A DNA stretch of 64,000 nt from Paenirhizobium naphthalenivorans (GCF_007992095.1 NZ_BJZP01000005.1:62001-126000), one strand, 5' to 3'; numbered from the stretch's first letter, positions 1-9,438 are shown. The notes: generated from the sequence alone by a model not told the origin. Numbers and translations: made by a program.

Positions 1-44
1 CGATGATTGTCGAAGCCAACGCCATGGTTGGCGTCGACAAGTAA
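1..44 (+). CDS. C-terminal end of an unidentified protein (partial)
   Basis: An open frame runs in from the left edge and ends at a TAA (42-44). The last codons read MIVEANAMVGVDK. A strong hairpin begins 20 nt after the stop, which fits the end of a real gene. Thirteen residues are too few to name a family. The reading frame is inferred from the downstream hairpin only. Confidence 0.45.
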   Translation, partial: MIVEANAMVGVDK

Positions 45-63
45 GCTTCGGCGACGATCATAT

Positions 64-96
64 GAAGACCCGCGGAAATCCCTTCCGCGGGTCTTC
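64..96 (+). terminator. Intrinsic terminator-like hairpin after the left-edge gene
   Basis: A perfect 14-bp inverted repeat (GAAGACCCGCGGAA and its complement, 64-77 and 83-96) has a 5-nt loop. There is no long T-run, so it may act as a 3' end stabiliser or a Rho-assisted terminator rather than a classical intrinsic terminator. Confidence 0.6.
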
Positions 97-312
97 CGAT
101 TCCGGCCCTGCGGTCTTCTCGAGGATTCACGTCCATGATCCGAAATGGAGGTCCGCCGGCAGGCAAGTGCCCGCAATCGAGCACTGTCCGCAGCGACCTG
201 TCGTTTCTTTGACGTGTGACGCGACGATGTGGTTGTCGGCGCTCCTTTACCAACAGTTAACCATAAACTCGGTAATTTTCTGGGCGACGCATTTTCAATT
301 CGAGGGGCCACA

Positions 313-927
313 ATGACGATTTCCCGCCGCAGCTTGTTGATCGGGCTGCCCTTGTTGCTTGCTGGATGCCAGACGGGGCCGAGCGCGCAGTCGATGTATG
401 ATGCCAGGCCGAACGAGCCGCATCCGCTGAAGAGGGTGCCGATCGACAAGATCAAGCCGGAACTGCGCCGGCAGGAAGTCGCATATGAGACCAGTCAGCC
501 GGTCGGCACTATCGTCGTGGATACGCCGGCTCGCCGGCTTTATTACGTGCTCGGCAACGGTCGGGCCATGCGCTATGGCGTCGGCGTCGGCCGCAACGGC
601 TACGCGCTGGCCGGCGTCGCCTATGTCGGTCGCAAGGCGGAATGGCCGAGCTGGACGCCGTCGCCCAATATGCTGCGCACCAATCCGGAAAAGAACATGA
701 AATATGCCGGCGGGGTTCCGGGCGGCATCAACAATCCGCTCGGCGCGCGCGCTCTCTATCTTTATCGCGGCGGCAATGACACCATGTTCCGTATCCATGG
801 CACCAACCAGCCATGGTCGATCGGTCAGGCCATGTCGTCTGGTTGCATCCGCATGATGAACCACGACGCCATTGATCTCTACGAACGCGTCAAGGTCGGC
901 GGGCGGGTTGTGGTGCTGCAGGCCTGA
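313..927 (+). CDS. L,D-transpeptidase (YkuD family), lipoprotein
   Basis: This 204-residue protein has a lipoprotein-type N-terminus with a twin arginine (R5-R6), a hydrophobic stretch and a lipobox ending LAGC at Cys19, so it should be anchored to a membrane facing the periplasm. The C-terminal half carries the YkuD catalytic signature with His at about 162 and SSGCIRM with the nucleophilic Cys at about 178. Such enzymes make 3-3 peptidoglycan cross-links or attach outer-membrane proteins to peptidoglycan; which of the two is not visible here. The ATG at 313 is preferred over earlier in-frame starts because GAGGGG lies just upstream and the signal peptide begins there. Confidence 0.9.
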   Translation: MTISRRSLLIGLPLLLAGCQTGPSAQSMYDARPNEPHPLKRVPIDKIKPELRRQEVAYETSQPVGTIVVDTPARRLYYVLGNGRAMRYGVGVGRNGYALAGVAYVGRKAEWPSWTPSPNMLRTNPEKNMKYAGGVPGGINNPLGARALYLYRGGNDTMFRIHGTNQPWSIGQAMSSGCIRMMNHDAIDLYERVKVGGRVVVLQA

Positions 928-965
928 CGGCCCGCGCTGTCGCGCATAGCGCGAGGCATTTGATG

Positions 966-1877
966 TCAGCGACCGGCGCGAGCTGATAGCAGGCCGGTCG
1001 ACAGTAGCACGCCGGCACCCGTCACCAGCGCCGCGGCGACGGTGACGACGCCCAGGGGCTCACTGAGCAGTAGCGCGCCGCCGATAGCGGCCGCGACCGG
1101 CGTGACCGCAGTGTAGGCGGCCGCCTGGGTGCCGCCGAGGCTGCGCACCGCCGTGCCGTAGAGCAGGGTCGCCAGGAGGCCGGACAGCAATCCCTGGGTC
1201 ACGAATTGAAGTCCCGTCTGGGCAATGGGTGCGGTCAGCAGGTGCGTGCCAAGGAAGGGCATGAGTGCCAGGTTGATGATCGTCGACCAGACGCAGATCA
1301 GCGCGCCGCCCTCGAAGGCCGAAAGCCCGGACTTGCGGAAGGCGTGCGTATAAACCGCCCAAAGCGCCGCGCCCGCCGGCAGGATCACATAGCTCATCCA
1401 CGTCAGTTGACCGGATGAAAGGTTGCTGAGCAGAAGCAGCAGACCACCGGAGAGGATCGCTGCCATGCCGAGCGCGCGCATGCGATCAGGCCTCTCACCC
1501 AGCAAAGCAATGCCGATCAGCGCCGCCGCGAGCGGCATGACGCCGGGCAGCAGCACGCCTGCCGCCGAAGCCGGTGTCGACTTCATGCCGAAGGCGACCA
1601 GATGAAAAAACGGTGCGCCGGAGCCGAACACCATCAGCACGAGCGCCCACTTCGGTGTGCCCTTCGGCCAGAGCCCGGTTTTCAGCCAGAAGGGCGAAAG
1701 CAGGATTGCCGGCACGCCATAGCGCAGCAGGCTGAGGTCGAGGGCGGCAAGCGAGCTGCCGACGCTGTGACGGGTGGAAATCAGCCATGCCGCCCAGATC
1801 AGGACGACCGACAGCGCTGAGGCTGCGCCGAGGCCGGCGGAAAGAGGTGGTCTTGTGGCGGGGCTGGCAAGGCTCAT
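966..1877 (-). CDS. EamA-type DMT superfamily transporter
   Basis: This 303-residue protein is hydrophobic throughout, with about ten predicted membrane spans and two internally similar EamA halves, the usual size for drug/metabolite exporters. The start (MSLASPATRP) is preceded by an AGGAG box; an upstream in-frame start lacks one. It is divergent from an Lrp/AsnC regulator, an arrangement often seen when Lrp-type proteins control amino-acid exporters. The substrate is therefore plausibly an amino acid or metabolite, but the sequence does not show which. Confidence 0.88.
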   Translation of the reverse strand: MSLASPATRPPLSAGLGAASALSVVLIWAAWLISTRHSVGSSLAALDLSLLRYGVPAILLSPFWLKTGLWPKGTPKWALVLMVFGSGAPFFHLVAFGMKSTPASAAGVLLPGVMPLAAALIGIALLGERPDRMRALGMAAILSGGLLLLLSNLSSGQLTWMSYVILPAGAALWAVYTHAFRKSGLSAFEGGALICVWSTIINLALMPFLGTHLLTAPIAQTGLQFVTQGLLSGLLATLLYGTAVRSLGGTQAAAYTAVTPVAAAIGGALLLSEPLGVVTVAAALVTGAGVLLSTGLLSARAGR

Positions 1878-2001
1878 CGGGCACTCCTGAAAAGATGAGG
1901 CAGGATAAACCTCCGATAGCCAATATGTCCTTGCCATTTACGCCTGAGATGGTGTCAAAATTGGCAGTAAAATGCGCGATGAATCGCAGATTGTGAGAAA
2001 T

Positions 2002-2478
2002 ATGCCAAAACTGGACAAATTTGATATTGCCATCCTCGATGCGTTGCAGAGCAATGCCAGGGCCACCAATGTCGAGATCGCCGAGCGGGTGAACCTCTCT
2101 CCGTCGCCTTGCCTGAGACGGATACGAATGCTGGAGGAGGCGGGCATCATCCGCGGCTACCGTGCCGAGATTGATCGCCGCGCCGCCGGACTGGAGCTGA
2201 CCGTCTTCGTCGCCTTCAAGGTGGCGCATCATACGCGCGAGCACGCCCACGCCTTCCAGCAGGCGTTGCAGGACCTGCCGGAAGTGGTCGGCTGCTACAT
2301 GATTTCCGGCCATTCCGATTTCATGGCCGAGGTCGTCGTCGAGAATCTCGCGGCCTATGAGACGCTGCTGACCGACAAGTTGTTGGTGCTGCCGCATGTC
2401 ATCGACATACAGTCCAACTTCGCCATCCGCAGCGTCAAGACCGGCGGCCCTCTGAAGTTGCCGGCGGCCAAGGGCTGA
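2002..2478 (+). CDS. Lrp/AsnC family transcriptional regulator
   Basis: This 158-residue protein has an N-terminal winged HTH (KLDKFDIAILDALQ, then LSPSPCLRRIRMLEEAG) followed by an AsnC-type ligand-binding RAM domain, the standard Lrp layout and length. The start at 2002 is preferred to 1972 because GTGAGAAAT precedes it. It is divergently transcribed from the EamA transporter, which is the likely target. The shared upstream region of about 120 bp is the place to look for its operator; no clean palindrome stood out. Confidence 0.9.
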   Translation: MPKLDKFDIAILDALQSNARATNVEIAERVNLSPSPCLRRIRMLEEAGIIRGYRAEIDRRAAGLELTVFVAFKVAHHTREHAHAFQQALQDLPEVVGCYMISGHSDFMAEVVVENLAAYETLLTDKLLVLPHVIDIQSNFAIRSVKTGGPLKLPAAKG

Positions 2479-2505
2479 GGCGGGTTAAACCCGCCTCGCT
2501 TGGTC

Positions 2506-3522
2506 TCAGAAACCTTCCAGCACGATCTTGCCACGGGTTTTGCCCGATTCGATTGCCGCATGGGCTCTTGTCAGGTTTTCGGCATTGATCGCGCCGAATG
2601 TCTCGGCCAGCGTCGTTCGGATCTTTCCGCTATCGACCAGTTGTGCGACGTGGCTGAGCAGCTTGTGCTGCTCGATCATGTCCGCGGTCTGGAAGACGGG
2701 GCGGGCGAACATCATTTCCCAATGGATCGAGATCGCCTTGCGCTTGAACTTCATCACGTCGAAGCCGGTTTTCGGGTCGTCGATGATGGCAAATCGGCCC
2801 TGCGGCGCGATGATTTCGGCGAGGTCTTCGGCATGGCGGTCGCTTGCCGTGACGGAAAAGACGAAGGCCGGCGCGCCGATGCCAAGTGCTGCATACTGAG
2901 GCGCAAGCGATGCGGTGTGGTCGAGGACGTGATCGGCGCCGAGCGATTTCACCCATTCGGCGCTTTCGGGGCGGGAGGCCGTGGTGACGACGATGAGGTC
3001 GGTCAGCTGCTTGGCAAGTTGGATGGCAATTGATCCGACTCCGCCGGCGCCGCCGGTGATCAGGATGGCCTGGGTCGCGCCGGGAACCTTGTCGTCCACC
3101 TTCAGCCGGTGAAACAGCGCCTCGTAGGCGGTGATCGCCGTCAATGGCAGAGCGGCGGCCTCCGCAAAGCTCAGGCTTTTCGGCTTGGCCCCAACGATGC
3201 GCTCGTCGACAAGATGGAATTCGCTGTTGGTGCCGGGCCGGGCTATCGAGCCGGCGTAATAGACCTCGTCGCCGGGCTTGAACAGGGTCACGGCTTCACC
3301 GACGGCGGTGACGACGCCGGCGGCATCGAAGCCCGGCACACGGCGTTCGCCGTTGGCTGGTGCCATGTTGGTGCGGACCTTGGTGTCGACCGGATTGACG
3401 GAAACGGCTTCTATCTCGACGAGCAAATCGTGGCCGCTGGCTTCGGGAGTGGGAATTTCGAAGTCGACAAGCGCATTTTCGGCGCTGATGGGTCCGGCCT
3501 TGTCATATCCGACGGCGCGCAT
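2506..3522 (-). CDS. Zinc-type alcohol dehydrogenase-like (MDR) oxidoreductase
   Basis: This 338-residue medium-chain reductase has a GroES-like N-terminal half and a Rossmann nucleotide-binding half with [15 protein letters not shown]. The catalytic-zinc cysteine pattern of classical ADHs is absent, so it resembles the quinone-reductase/enoyl-reductase-like branch that uses NADPH. The start follows GGAGTTTCCC. The gene is divergent from an HxlR regulator; this pairing is typical of responses to quinones, aldehydes or other electrophiles. The substrate is not predictable. Confidence 0.87.
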   Translation of the reverse strand: MRAVGYDKAGPISAENALVDFEIPTPEASGHDLLVEIEAVSVNPVDTKVRTNMAPANGERRVPGFDAAGVVTAVGEAVTLFKPGDEVYYAGSIARPGTNSEFHLVDERIVGAKPKSLSFAEAAALPLTAITAYEALFHRLKVDDKVPGATQAILITGGAGGVGSIAIQLAKQLTDLIVVTTASRPESAEWVKSLGADHVLDHTASLAPQYAALGIGAPAFVFSVTASDRHAEDLAEIIAPQGRFAIIDDPKTGFDVMKFKRKAISIHWEMMFARPVFQTADMIEQHKLLSHVAQLVDSGKIRTTLAETFGAINAENLTRAHAAIESGKTRGKIVLEGF

Positions 3523-3622
3523 GGGAAACTCCTTGGTTCGTTTGCACGCTGTTCAGTTGATCCATATGGTCGCAATATGCAAGAATGCACATTATTGGCA
3601 TATACCGCACAATAGTGGTGTT

Positions 3623-3640
3623 AGTATCAAAAAGGATACT
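3623..3640. promoter_or_regulatory. Inverted repeat at the HxlR ribosome-binding region
   Basis: A perfect 6-bp inverted repeat, AGTATC and GATACT with a 6-nt spacer, lies immediately before the HxlR start codon and overlaps its AAAGGA ribosome-binding site. It could be an autoregulatory operator for the HxlR protein controlling itself and the divergent oxidoreductase. This is inference from position and symmetry only. Confidence 0.35.
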
Positions 3641-3643
3641 GTG

Positions 3644-4057
3644 ATGTCGCGTCCCCGCGCCAAGATGACGAACAACTTTCCCGGTTGTCCGGTGGAGTCG
3701 ACTTTGAGCCTGCTCGACGGCAAGTGGAAAGGCGTGATCCTCTACCATCTGATCACATCCGGCACGCTGCGGTTTTCCGAATTGCAGCGCAAGCTGAAGA
3801 GCGTCACGCAGCGCATGCTGACCAAGCAGCTGCGCGAGCTTGAGGAGAGCGGTATCGTCTCGCGTACGGTATTCGCTGTCGTGCCACCGCGGGTCGACTA
3901 CAGCCTGACGCCGCTCGGCCGCACCCTTGAGCCGGTGATCATGGCGCTCGGCCAATGGGGCGAGACGCATGTGGTCTGTCAGGACGGCAAGAAATACGTC
4001 GTCATGCCGGAAGAGGCTTCCGACCTGGCGAACGAGGAGGCGCTGTCAGCGGCCTGA
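3644..4057 (+). CDS. HxlR family transcriptional regulator
   Basis: This 137-residue protein is essentially one winged-helix domain. The family pattern [16 protein letters not shown] carries the conserved N-terminal Cys, and [20 protein letters not shown] is the recognition-helix segment. HxlR/YodB-type proteins often sense electrophiles or redox changes through that cysteine. The start follows AAAGGA at good spacing. It is divergent from the MDR oxidoreductase, its probable target. Its stop codon overlaps the end of the convergent MFS gene by 12 nt. Confidence 0.9.
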   Translation: MSRPRAKMTNNFPGCPVESTLSLLDGKWKGVILYHLITSGTLRFSELQRKLKSVTQRMLTKQLRELEESGIVSRTVFAVVPPRVDYSLTPLGRTLEPVIMALGQWGETHVVCQDGKKYVVMPEEASDLANEEALSAA

Positions 4058-5281
4058 CGTGCGCTTCTCAATCAGCACTGAGATCAGGAAGACGAGCAGG
4101 CCAAGGAAGGACAGCACCGCGCCGACAAAGCCTGTGGCGCCATAGCCATAGCCCCAGGTGATCACCAGGCCACCCAGCCAGGCACCGAGCGCATTGGCGA
4201 TGTTGAAAGCCGAATGGTTCGACGCGGCGGCCAACGTCTGCGCATCGGCCGCGACATCCATCAGACGGGTCTGCACGGCAGGGCAGGCGGCAAAGCCGCA
4301 CCCCGTCAGAAACACGCAGATGCACAGCATGACCGGATCGGCCGCGGTCAGCGAAAACACGCTCATCAGCACCACATTGAAGGCGAGCATGCCGCCGATC
4401 GTGCCCTTCAACGAATAGTCGGCCATACGGCTGCCGACGACATTGCCGACATTCATGCCGATACCGAATAGTGCCAGCACGATCGGGACCATGGTCGCGG
4501 GAAGGCCGGCAGTGTCCGTCGTGGTCTTGGCGATATAGCTGAAAATCGAGAACATGCCGCCAAAGCCGACTGCGGCAACCGCAAGTGTCAGCCAGACTTG
4601 CAGCCGGCCGAAAGCGCCGAGTTCGCGGCGAATGCTGGCGCCTTCCGCCACCTTGTCCTTCGGCAGGTAGAGCGCGATCAGCATGACCGTCAGCGCGCCG
4701 ATGGCGCCAACCATGAGGAAGGCCGCTCGCCAGCTCATCATCTGGCCAAGGAAGGTGGCGATCGGCGTGCCGATCAGTGTGGCGATTGTCAGGCCCAGCA
4801 TGACGCGTCCGACGGCACGCGCGCGCCGGTGGGGCGGCACCATGGCGGCGGCGACCAGCGCCGCGACGCCGAAATAGGCGCCGTGCGGCAGACCGGTGGC
4901 GAATCGCAGCAGTGTGAAAGAGAGGAAGTCGGGCGCCAGTGCGCTCGTGACATTGCCGATGGCGAATACGCCCATCAGCGAAAGAAGCAAGGTGCGACGC
5001 GACAGCTTCGCGGCCAACACGGCGATGATCGGGGCGCCGATCACCACACCGAGGGCATAAGCGCTGATGACCTGGCCGGCTTCCGGCACACTCACGCCGT
5101 AGGTCGTGGCCACCTCCGGCAGAAGGCCCATGATGACGAACTCCCCGGTGCCGATGCCGAAGCCCCCGGCGGCGAGTGCGATCTCGATCAGGATCATCAT
5201 CAGCGGCGTCAGCGACTGGATGGAGTCGGTCGAGACGATACCGGCTCGGGCGTGGGTGGGAAGCGCGCGGCAATCGGTCAT
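4046..5281 (-). CDS. MFS transporter, AraJ-like (DHA1) exporter
   Basis: This 411-residue protein has twelve predicted membrane spans. [18 protein letters not shown] at the first helix and the loop-2/3 motif region are characteristic of the AraJ / sugar- or drug-efflux branch of the major facilitator superfamily. The chosen start has AAGG seven bases upstream; starting at Met28 would also leave an intact first helix. It converges on the HxlR gene with a 12-nt overlap of the 3' ends. The substrate is unknown. Confidence 0.85.
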   Translation of the reverse strand: MTDCRALPTHARAGIVSTDSIQSLTPLMMILIEIALAAGGFGIGTGEFVIMGLLPEVATTYGVSVPEAGQVISAYALGVVIGAPIIAVLAAKLSRRTLLLSLMGVFAIGNVTSALAPDFLSFTLLRFATGLPHGAYFGVAALVAAAMVPPHRRARAVGRVMLGLTIATLIGTPIATFLGQMMSWRAAFLMVGAIGALTVMLIALYLPKDKVAEGASIRRELGAFGRLQVWLTLAVAAVGFGGMFSIFSYIAKTTTDTAGLPATMVPIVLALFGIGMNVGNVVGSRMADYSLKGTIGGMLAFNVVLMSVFSLTAADPVMLCICVFLTGCGFAACPAVQTRLMDVAADAQTLAAASNHSAFNIANALGAWLGGLVITWGYGYGATGFVGAVLSFLGLLVFLISVLIEKRTSGR

Positions 5282-5449
5282 GGCACTACCTTGGTCGACC
5301 GCGGGCGGGCGGCCGTGGAGGGGCTAAAATCGGAGCGAAAGGCGAGACGGCCATTGCCGGAACAAGCCTTGGTGCTGGCGGGATTTGACGTTTATCATGC
5401 GTTCGTGCGCCGTCGTAAAGGGCAATAGCACGGCAACTTGATTTATGCC

Positions 5450-5468
5450 GCTGAATGCCGATTTCAGC
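5450..5468. promoter_or_regulatory. Small inverted repeat upstream of the lipid-kinase gene
   Basis: GCTGAA and TTCAGC are separated by 7 nt, about 90 nt upstream of the next plus-strand start and between two divergent genes. It is a possible operator. No regulator is linked to it. The remainder of this 279-bp gap shows no gene. Confidence 0.2.
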
Positions 5469-5560
5469 ATAGATAGCGAAACCATTCCCATGCCGACGCG
5501 TTTGGTTGCGCTGGTAGTTTGCGGATGCCTGCGACCGACGGAACAGCGGAACGAGGACCC

Positions 5561-6511
5561 ATGAGGCTCAAGGCGGTATTCAACCGAGACGGCGGAACCT
5601 TCCGCACCACTGACATGGCCGCCTACAGTGTCCATGCCAAGCAGGTTTTCCAGGAGGCCGGTCACGACATCACCTGTGAAGTGGTCGCGGGTCGCGACGT
5701 GGTTCAAGCGCTTGAGGACGCCGCGCGCGAGACGGGTATCGACGCGCTGATCGCCGGTGGCGGCGACGGCACGATCTCAGCCGCAGCCGGCATCGCCTGG
5801 AAGGCGGGGATTGCCCTCGGCGTCGTGCCGGCCGGAACGATGAACCTTTTCGCCCGCTCCCTGAAGTTGCCGCTCGACATCCACGCCGCCTTGGCGCCCC
5901 TGGCAAAGGGCCGGATAGAGCGAGTCGATATCGCCAGCGTCAATGGCCGGCCTTTCGTGCATCAGTTTTCCGCCGGTCTGCACGCCCGCATGGTGCGCAT
6001 GCGCAATGCCATGGATTTCGCCTCGCGATTCGGCAAGATGCGGGCGAGCACACGCGCGGCCCTTGGTGTGATGTTGCGCCCCTCGCGCTTTGAAGTCGTT
6101 TTCGACATCGATCACGATAGCCGCAACGAGCACAGGATCGTGTCGGCGATTTCGGTGTCCAACAACCCGTTCGGCGATAATCCGCTGTTCTTTGCCGACA
6201 ATCTGACTGGCGGCAAACTCGGGGTTTATCTCACAGATCCGCTAGAGCCGGTCGGCATGGCCAAGCTGGCGCTCGACATCCTGCTTGGGCGGTTGAAAGA
6301 AAATGGTGCTGTCAGTAGCACGACAGCGGAGGTTGTCAGCTTGCAGTTTCCCAAGCATCGCGGCGGTACGCTCTGCGTGGTGGACGGGGAACTTGTCCGC
6401 ATGCCGCGCGATGTCGAGATCCGGCTGCATCCCGGCGCGCTCAATGTCCTGGTGTCTGCGAAAGCCGAAACCTCTTACCGCCTCTGGGAGCCGGGTCAGT
6501 TGGACGGATAG
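5561..6511 (+). CDS. Diacylglycerol-kinase-family lipid kinase
   Basis: This 316-residue protein carries the DAGK catalytic-domain nucleotide motif GGGDGT at residues 66-71, and further on the PAGTMNLFARSL segment typical of the YegS/BmrU/LCB5 branch. These soluble or membrane-associated enzymes phosphorylate lipids such as diacylglycerol or sphingosine-like bases. The true substrate cannot be read from sequence. The start at 5561 follows GAGGACCC. The gene stands alone, and its 3' end overlaps the convergent RbsD/FucU gene by 16 nt. Confidence 0.87.
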   Translation: MRLKAVFNRDGGTFRTTDMAAYSVHAKQVFQEAGHDITCEVVAGRDVVQALEDAARETGIDALIAGGGDGTISAAAGIAWKAGIALGVVPAGTMNLFARSLKLPLDIHAALAPLAKGRIERVDIASVNGRPFVHQFSAGLHARMVRMRNAMDFASRFGKMRASTRAALGVMLRPSRFEVVFDIDHDSRNEHRIVSAISVSNNPFGDNPLFFADNLTGGKLGVYLTDPLEPVGMAKLALDILLGRLKENGAVSSTTAEVVSLQFPKHRGGTLCVVDGELVRMPRDVEIRLHPGALNVLVSAKAETSYRLWEPGQLDG

Positions 6512-6930
6512 ATCACGCCCTTGCGCAGGATCATGTTGGCGTAGAGCGCTGGTTCCCCGGTCTGGACGACCGCGTGTGCCGCCTTCACCCGACTGTAAAA
6601 ATCCTGGCCGACCAGCGGCACGACGCGGCGCTTCGGCTCATGGCGGGCGCAGCAGGCGATCATCTGCTGATGGATGGGGTCGAGCCGTTCGGTATCGTCG
6701 CTGACAGTCGAGCGAAAGACCGCCTCGGGGACGAAATCATCGATCGGCATCACGCTGAGGATGGCGTTGATGACCGCGACGATACCGTGGCCATCGAGCC
6801 GGATGAGGCGACGGGCGTGTTCGAGCGCCGGATAATTGCCGTCGACGACGGCAATCTCGTCCCCGTGCCCCATGGCGCGCAATGTCGCCAGCAATTCCGG
6901 GCTCAGCAGCGGATCAATTCCCTTCAACAT
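6496..6930 (-). CDS. RbsD/FucU family sugar mutarotase
   Basis: This 144-residue protein starts MLKGIDPLLSPELLATLRAMGHGDEI, the N-terminal pattern of RbsD/FucU, with the conserved His and Asp near residues 22-24 and later YANMILRKGVI. The family interconverts anomers of ribose, fucose or related sugars in the cytoplasm so that kinases receive the right form. It overlaps the 3' end of the ROK regulator gene by 17 nt, so the two are probably cotranscribed and the mutarotase belongs to the frc sugar locus. The exact sugar is unknown; FrcBCA-type systems import fructose, mannose and ribose, and ribose or fucose are the usual RbsD/FucU substrates. Confidence 0.88.
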   Translation of the reverse strand: MLKGIDPLLSPELLATLRAMGHGDEIAVVDGNYPALEHARRLIRLDGHGIVAVINAILSVMPIDDFVPEAVFRSTVSDDTERLDPIHQQMIACCARHEPKRRVVPLVGQDFYSRVKAAHAVVQTGEPALYANMILRKGVIYPSN

Positions 6931-8161
6931 TACCGATTTCCTTGAACAAGACGGTTTGGTCGATGAGGTAGCGGGCGAAGATCGGCAGGCTGGCGCCACC
7001 GATCGCCCTTGCCTGGGCGCCGACCGCACCCTCGACGATGTCGGGGACGACGATGCCTTGAAGGTCGAGCTTGCCGATTTCCTCAAGCGTCGCCTTGACG
7101 ATACGGGTCCTGACCCAGGCGGGGAAGCCGCCGTCGATGATGGCGGCGGAAAAGTCGATGATCGAACTCGCGGCGATGATCGCCTGGGCAAGTGCTGCGG
7201 CGCAATCGCGGATCCAGATCTCCAGCGGCTCGCCGAAGTCGATCCAATCGTTGGCCGCATACCACAAGGGCTGAGGATCGACACCGCGCTCCTTGAGCAG
7301 CCTTTCGAGGACGAAGATCGAGGCGATTTCCAGCAGTTGCCGCGTCTCGCCGTGCTTGTTGCGCACTGGCAGAGGGCCGATTGCGCCGGCCGTGCCGGTT
7401 CGTCCGACGAAAACCGAGGAATTGAGCACGACGCCGCCACCGATGAAGGAGCCGATGTAGAAATAAACGAAGTCGGGATAGCGAGGCCCGACGCCGAACA
7501 CGAGTTCGGCGCCGCAGGCGCTGGTCGCGTCATTCTGAAGGTACACGGGGTAGGGCAGGTGGGTCGCGACCTCGGCTTGCAGATCGAAGCCGCGCCAGGC
7601 CTCCATGGCTCCCTCCGGCGCGCCGACCTCGCGCGCCCAGTTCCAAAGTTCGAACGGGGCGGCAATGCCGACGCCGGCGATCGCGTCACGCTGTGCCGGC
7701 GAAAGCTGTTGCTCCATGTCCGCGATCGCTTCCACCAGGAATGCGAGAATAGTCGTCGGGTCGGGGTAGGGATAGGTCAGGTGGCGGTTGAGGCGGATGG
7801 TGCCGACGAAGTCCATCAGCACCAGATCGGCGCTACGGCGGCCGATCTTGACGCCAAATGACAGGACCGCATCCGGATTGAGGTGCATTGGCACGGAAGG
7901 TTGGCCGACCCGGCCGCGCACCGGCTTGCCGCGCATCAGCAGGCCGTCCTTTTCCAGGGCCCGCATGATGACGGAAACGGTCTGGGCCGACAGCCCGGTC
8001 AGTCGGGCGATCTCGGCCTTCGACACGCCGCTGTTGCGCCGGACAAGTGACAGAACGAGGCGCTCGTTGTAGGCGCGCACACGCACCTGATTGGCGCCGC
8101 CGGCCGCGGTCGTGAATGGCGATTGCTCGCTAAGCCCCACTGGGGGGTCCGATAGTGCCAT
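6914..8161 (-). CDS. frcR: ROK family transcriptional regulator (FrcR-like)
   Basis: This 415-residue protein has an N-terminal winged HTH (about residues 35-75: LVRRNSGVSKAEIARLTGLS) and a C-terminal ROK sugar-binding fold. The zinc motif CxCGxxGC of most ROK proteins is missing; only isolated cysteines are present, which suggests a divergent ligand site. Its RBS is AAGGAGGAG. It is divergent from frcBCAK, as in the Sinorhizobium meliloti frc locus where the corresponding gene is called frcR; the symbol here rests on that context. It probably represses the transporter in the absence of sugar through the inverted repeat at 8226-8254. Confidence 0.85.
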   Translation of the reverse strand: MALSDPPVGLSEQSPFTTAAGGANQVRVRAYNERLVLSLVRRNSGVSKAEIARLTGLSAQTVSVIMRALEKDGLLMRGKPVRGRVGQPSVPMHLNPDAVLSFGVKIGRRSADLVLMDFVGTIRLNRHLTYPYPDPTTILAFLVEAIADMEQQLSPAQRDAIAGVGIAAPFELWNWAREVGAPEGAMEAWRGFDLQAEVATHLPYPVYLQNDATSACGAELVFGVGPRYPDFVYFYIGSFIGGGVVLNSSVFVGRTGTAGAIGPLPVRNKHGETRQLLEIASIFVLERLLKERGVDPQPLWYAANDWIDFGEPLEIWIRDCAAALAQAIIAASSIIDFSAAIIDGGFPAWVRTRIVKATLEEIGKLDLQGIVVPDIVEGAVGAQARAIGGASLPIFARYLIDQTVLFKEIGNVEGN

Positions 8162-8225
8162 GGCCGCTCCTCCTTCGGTCGCACCCGGCGCTCTTATATC
8201 TTTCGTTCGTCAGCATGTCATAGGG

Positions 8226-8254
8226 AATTAATAATTCAACTGGATTTATTAATT
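8226..8254. promoter_or_regulatory. Candidate ROK operator between frcR and frcB
   Basis: Perfect 9-bp arms AATTAATAA (8226-8234) and TTATTAATT (8246-8254) flank an 11-nt spacer. AT-rich dyads with such spacing resemble known Mlc/NagC (ROK) sites. The right arm overlaps the first two bases of a TTGACA -35 box, so binding would block frcB transcription. Confidence 0.6.
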
Positions 8255-8281
8255 GACAATCAGAATTCACTGATGTTCTAA
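8253..8281 (+). promoter_or_regulatory. Predicted sigma-70-type promoter of frcB
   Basis: TTGACA at 8253-8258 is a perfect -35 box. With a 17-nt spacer it is followed by TTCTAA at 8276-8281, a moderate -10. This leaves a leader of roughly 110 nt before the frcB start. The -35 abuts the ROK-type inverted repeat. Confidence 0.5.
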
Positions 8282-8398
8282 ATGGGGCGTGGAGGAATGG
8301 CGGCCTGAGGAGGATTGCCAGCCCGGCGTGGGAGCGCTGGGGGAGCCACGCTCACGGTCCGGGGCAACCGGATCATCGATATTCTCGGGAGGAATCAC

Positions 8399-9424
8399 AT
8401 GAAGAAGTCTCTTTTCGCCGCGTCGCTTGCAGCTCTGGCGCTCGGCACCGTATTCGCCGGTTCGGCCAGCGCCGCAGGCGTTTCGGCCTGCCTGATCACC
8501 AAGACCGACACCAATCCTTTCTTCGTCAAGATGAAGGAAGGCGCGACCGCCAAGGCGGCCGAGCTCGGCGTGACGCTGAAGTCCTATGCCGGCAAGGTCG
8601 ATGGCGATTCGGAAAGCCAGGTCGCGGCAATCGAAACCTGCATTGCCGACGGTGCAAAGGGCATCCTGCTGACCGCATCCGACACCAAGGGCATTGTCCC
8701 GGCCGTGCAGAAGGCGCGTGACGCCGGCCTGCTGGTCATCGCCCTCGACACTCCGCTCGAGCCGATTGATGCCGCCGACCAGACCTTCGCCACCGATAAC
8801 CTACTCGCCGGCAAGCTGATCGGCCAGTGGGCCGCGGCAACGCTCGGCGACAAGGCCAAGGACGCCAAAGTCGCCTTCCTTGATCTCACGCCCTCGCAGC
8901 CTTCGGTTGATGTGTTGCGCGACCAGGGCTTCATGATCGGCTTCGGCATCGATCCGAAGGACCCCAACAAGATCGGCGACGAGGACGATGCCCGCATCGT
9001 TGGTCATGACGTGACCAACGGCAATGAGGAGGGCGGCCGCACCGCCATGGAAAACCTCCTGCAGAAGGATCCGGGTATCAACGTCGTCCATACGATCAAC
9101 GAACCGGCTGCTGCCGGTGCCTATGAAGCGCTGAAGGCTCTCGGCAAGGAAAACGACGTGCTGATCGTTTCGGTCGACGGCGGTTGCCCGGGCGTTCAGA
9201 ATGTCGCCGACGGCGTGATCGGCGCGACCTCGCAGCAATATCCGCTGCTGATGGCCTCCTTGGGCATTGAGGCGATCAAGAAGTTCGCCGACACCGGCGA
9301 GAAGCCGGCGGCGACCGAAGGCAAGAACTTCTTCGACACCGGCGTTGCCCTTGTCACCGACAAGCCTGCTCCGGGCGTGGAGTCGATCGACACCAAGGCC
9401 GGCAAGGACAAGTGCTGGGGCTAA
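8399..9424 (+). CDS. frcB: Sugar ABC transporter substrate-binding protein (FrcB-like)
   Basis: This 341-residue periplasmic binding protein has a Sec signal peptide ([10 protein letters not shown]..., cleavage likely after SASAA near residue 26). The mature part is a type-1 (ribose-binding-like) fold: [13 protein letters not shown] begins the first beta strand, and VSVDGGCPG is a hinge/ligand segment. It delivers the sugar to FrcC/FrcA. GGGAGG precedes the start. It is first in the frcBCAK order; S. meliloti FrcB binds fructose, mannose and ribose, so those are the expected ligands here. Confidence 0.9.
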   Translation: MKKSLFAASLAALALGTVFAGSASAAGVSACLITKTDTNPFFVKMKEGATAKAAELGVTLKSYAGKVDGDSESQVAAIETCIADGAKGILLTASDTKGIVPAVQKARDAGLLVIALDTPLEPIDAADQTFATDNLLAGKLIGQWAAATLGDKAKDAKVAFLDLTPSQPSVDVLRDQGFMIGFGIDPKDPNKIGDEDDARIVGHDVTNGNEEGGRTAMENLLQKDPGINVVHTINEPAAAGAYEALKALGKENDVLIVSVDGGCPGVQNVADGVIGATSQQYPLLMASLGIEAIKKFADTGEKPAATEGKNFFDTGVALVTDKPAPGVESIDTKAGKDKCWG

Positions 9425-9438
9425 CCGGCGACTTTGCC

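Noticed and set aside
4068..5273. 401-codon minus-strand frame inside the MFS gene
   Set aside because: Arg/His-rich out-of-frame reading of a GC-rich membrane gene, a typical shadow.
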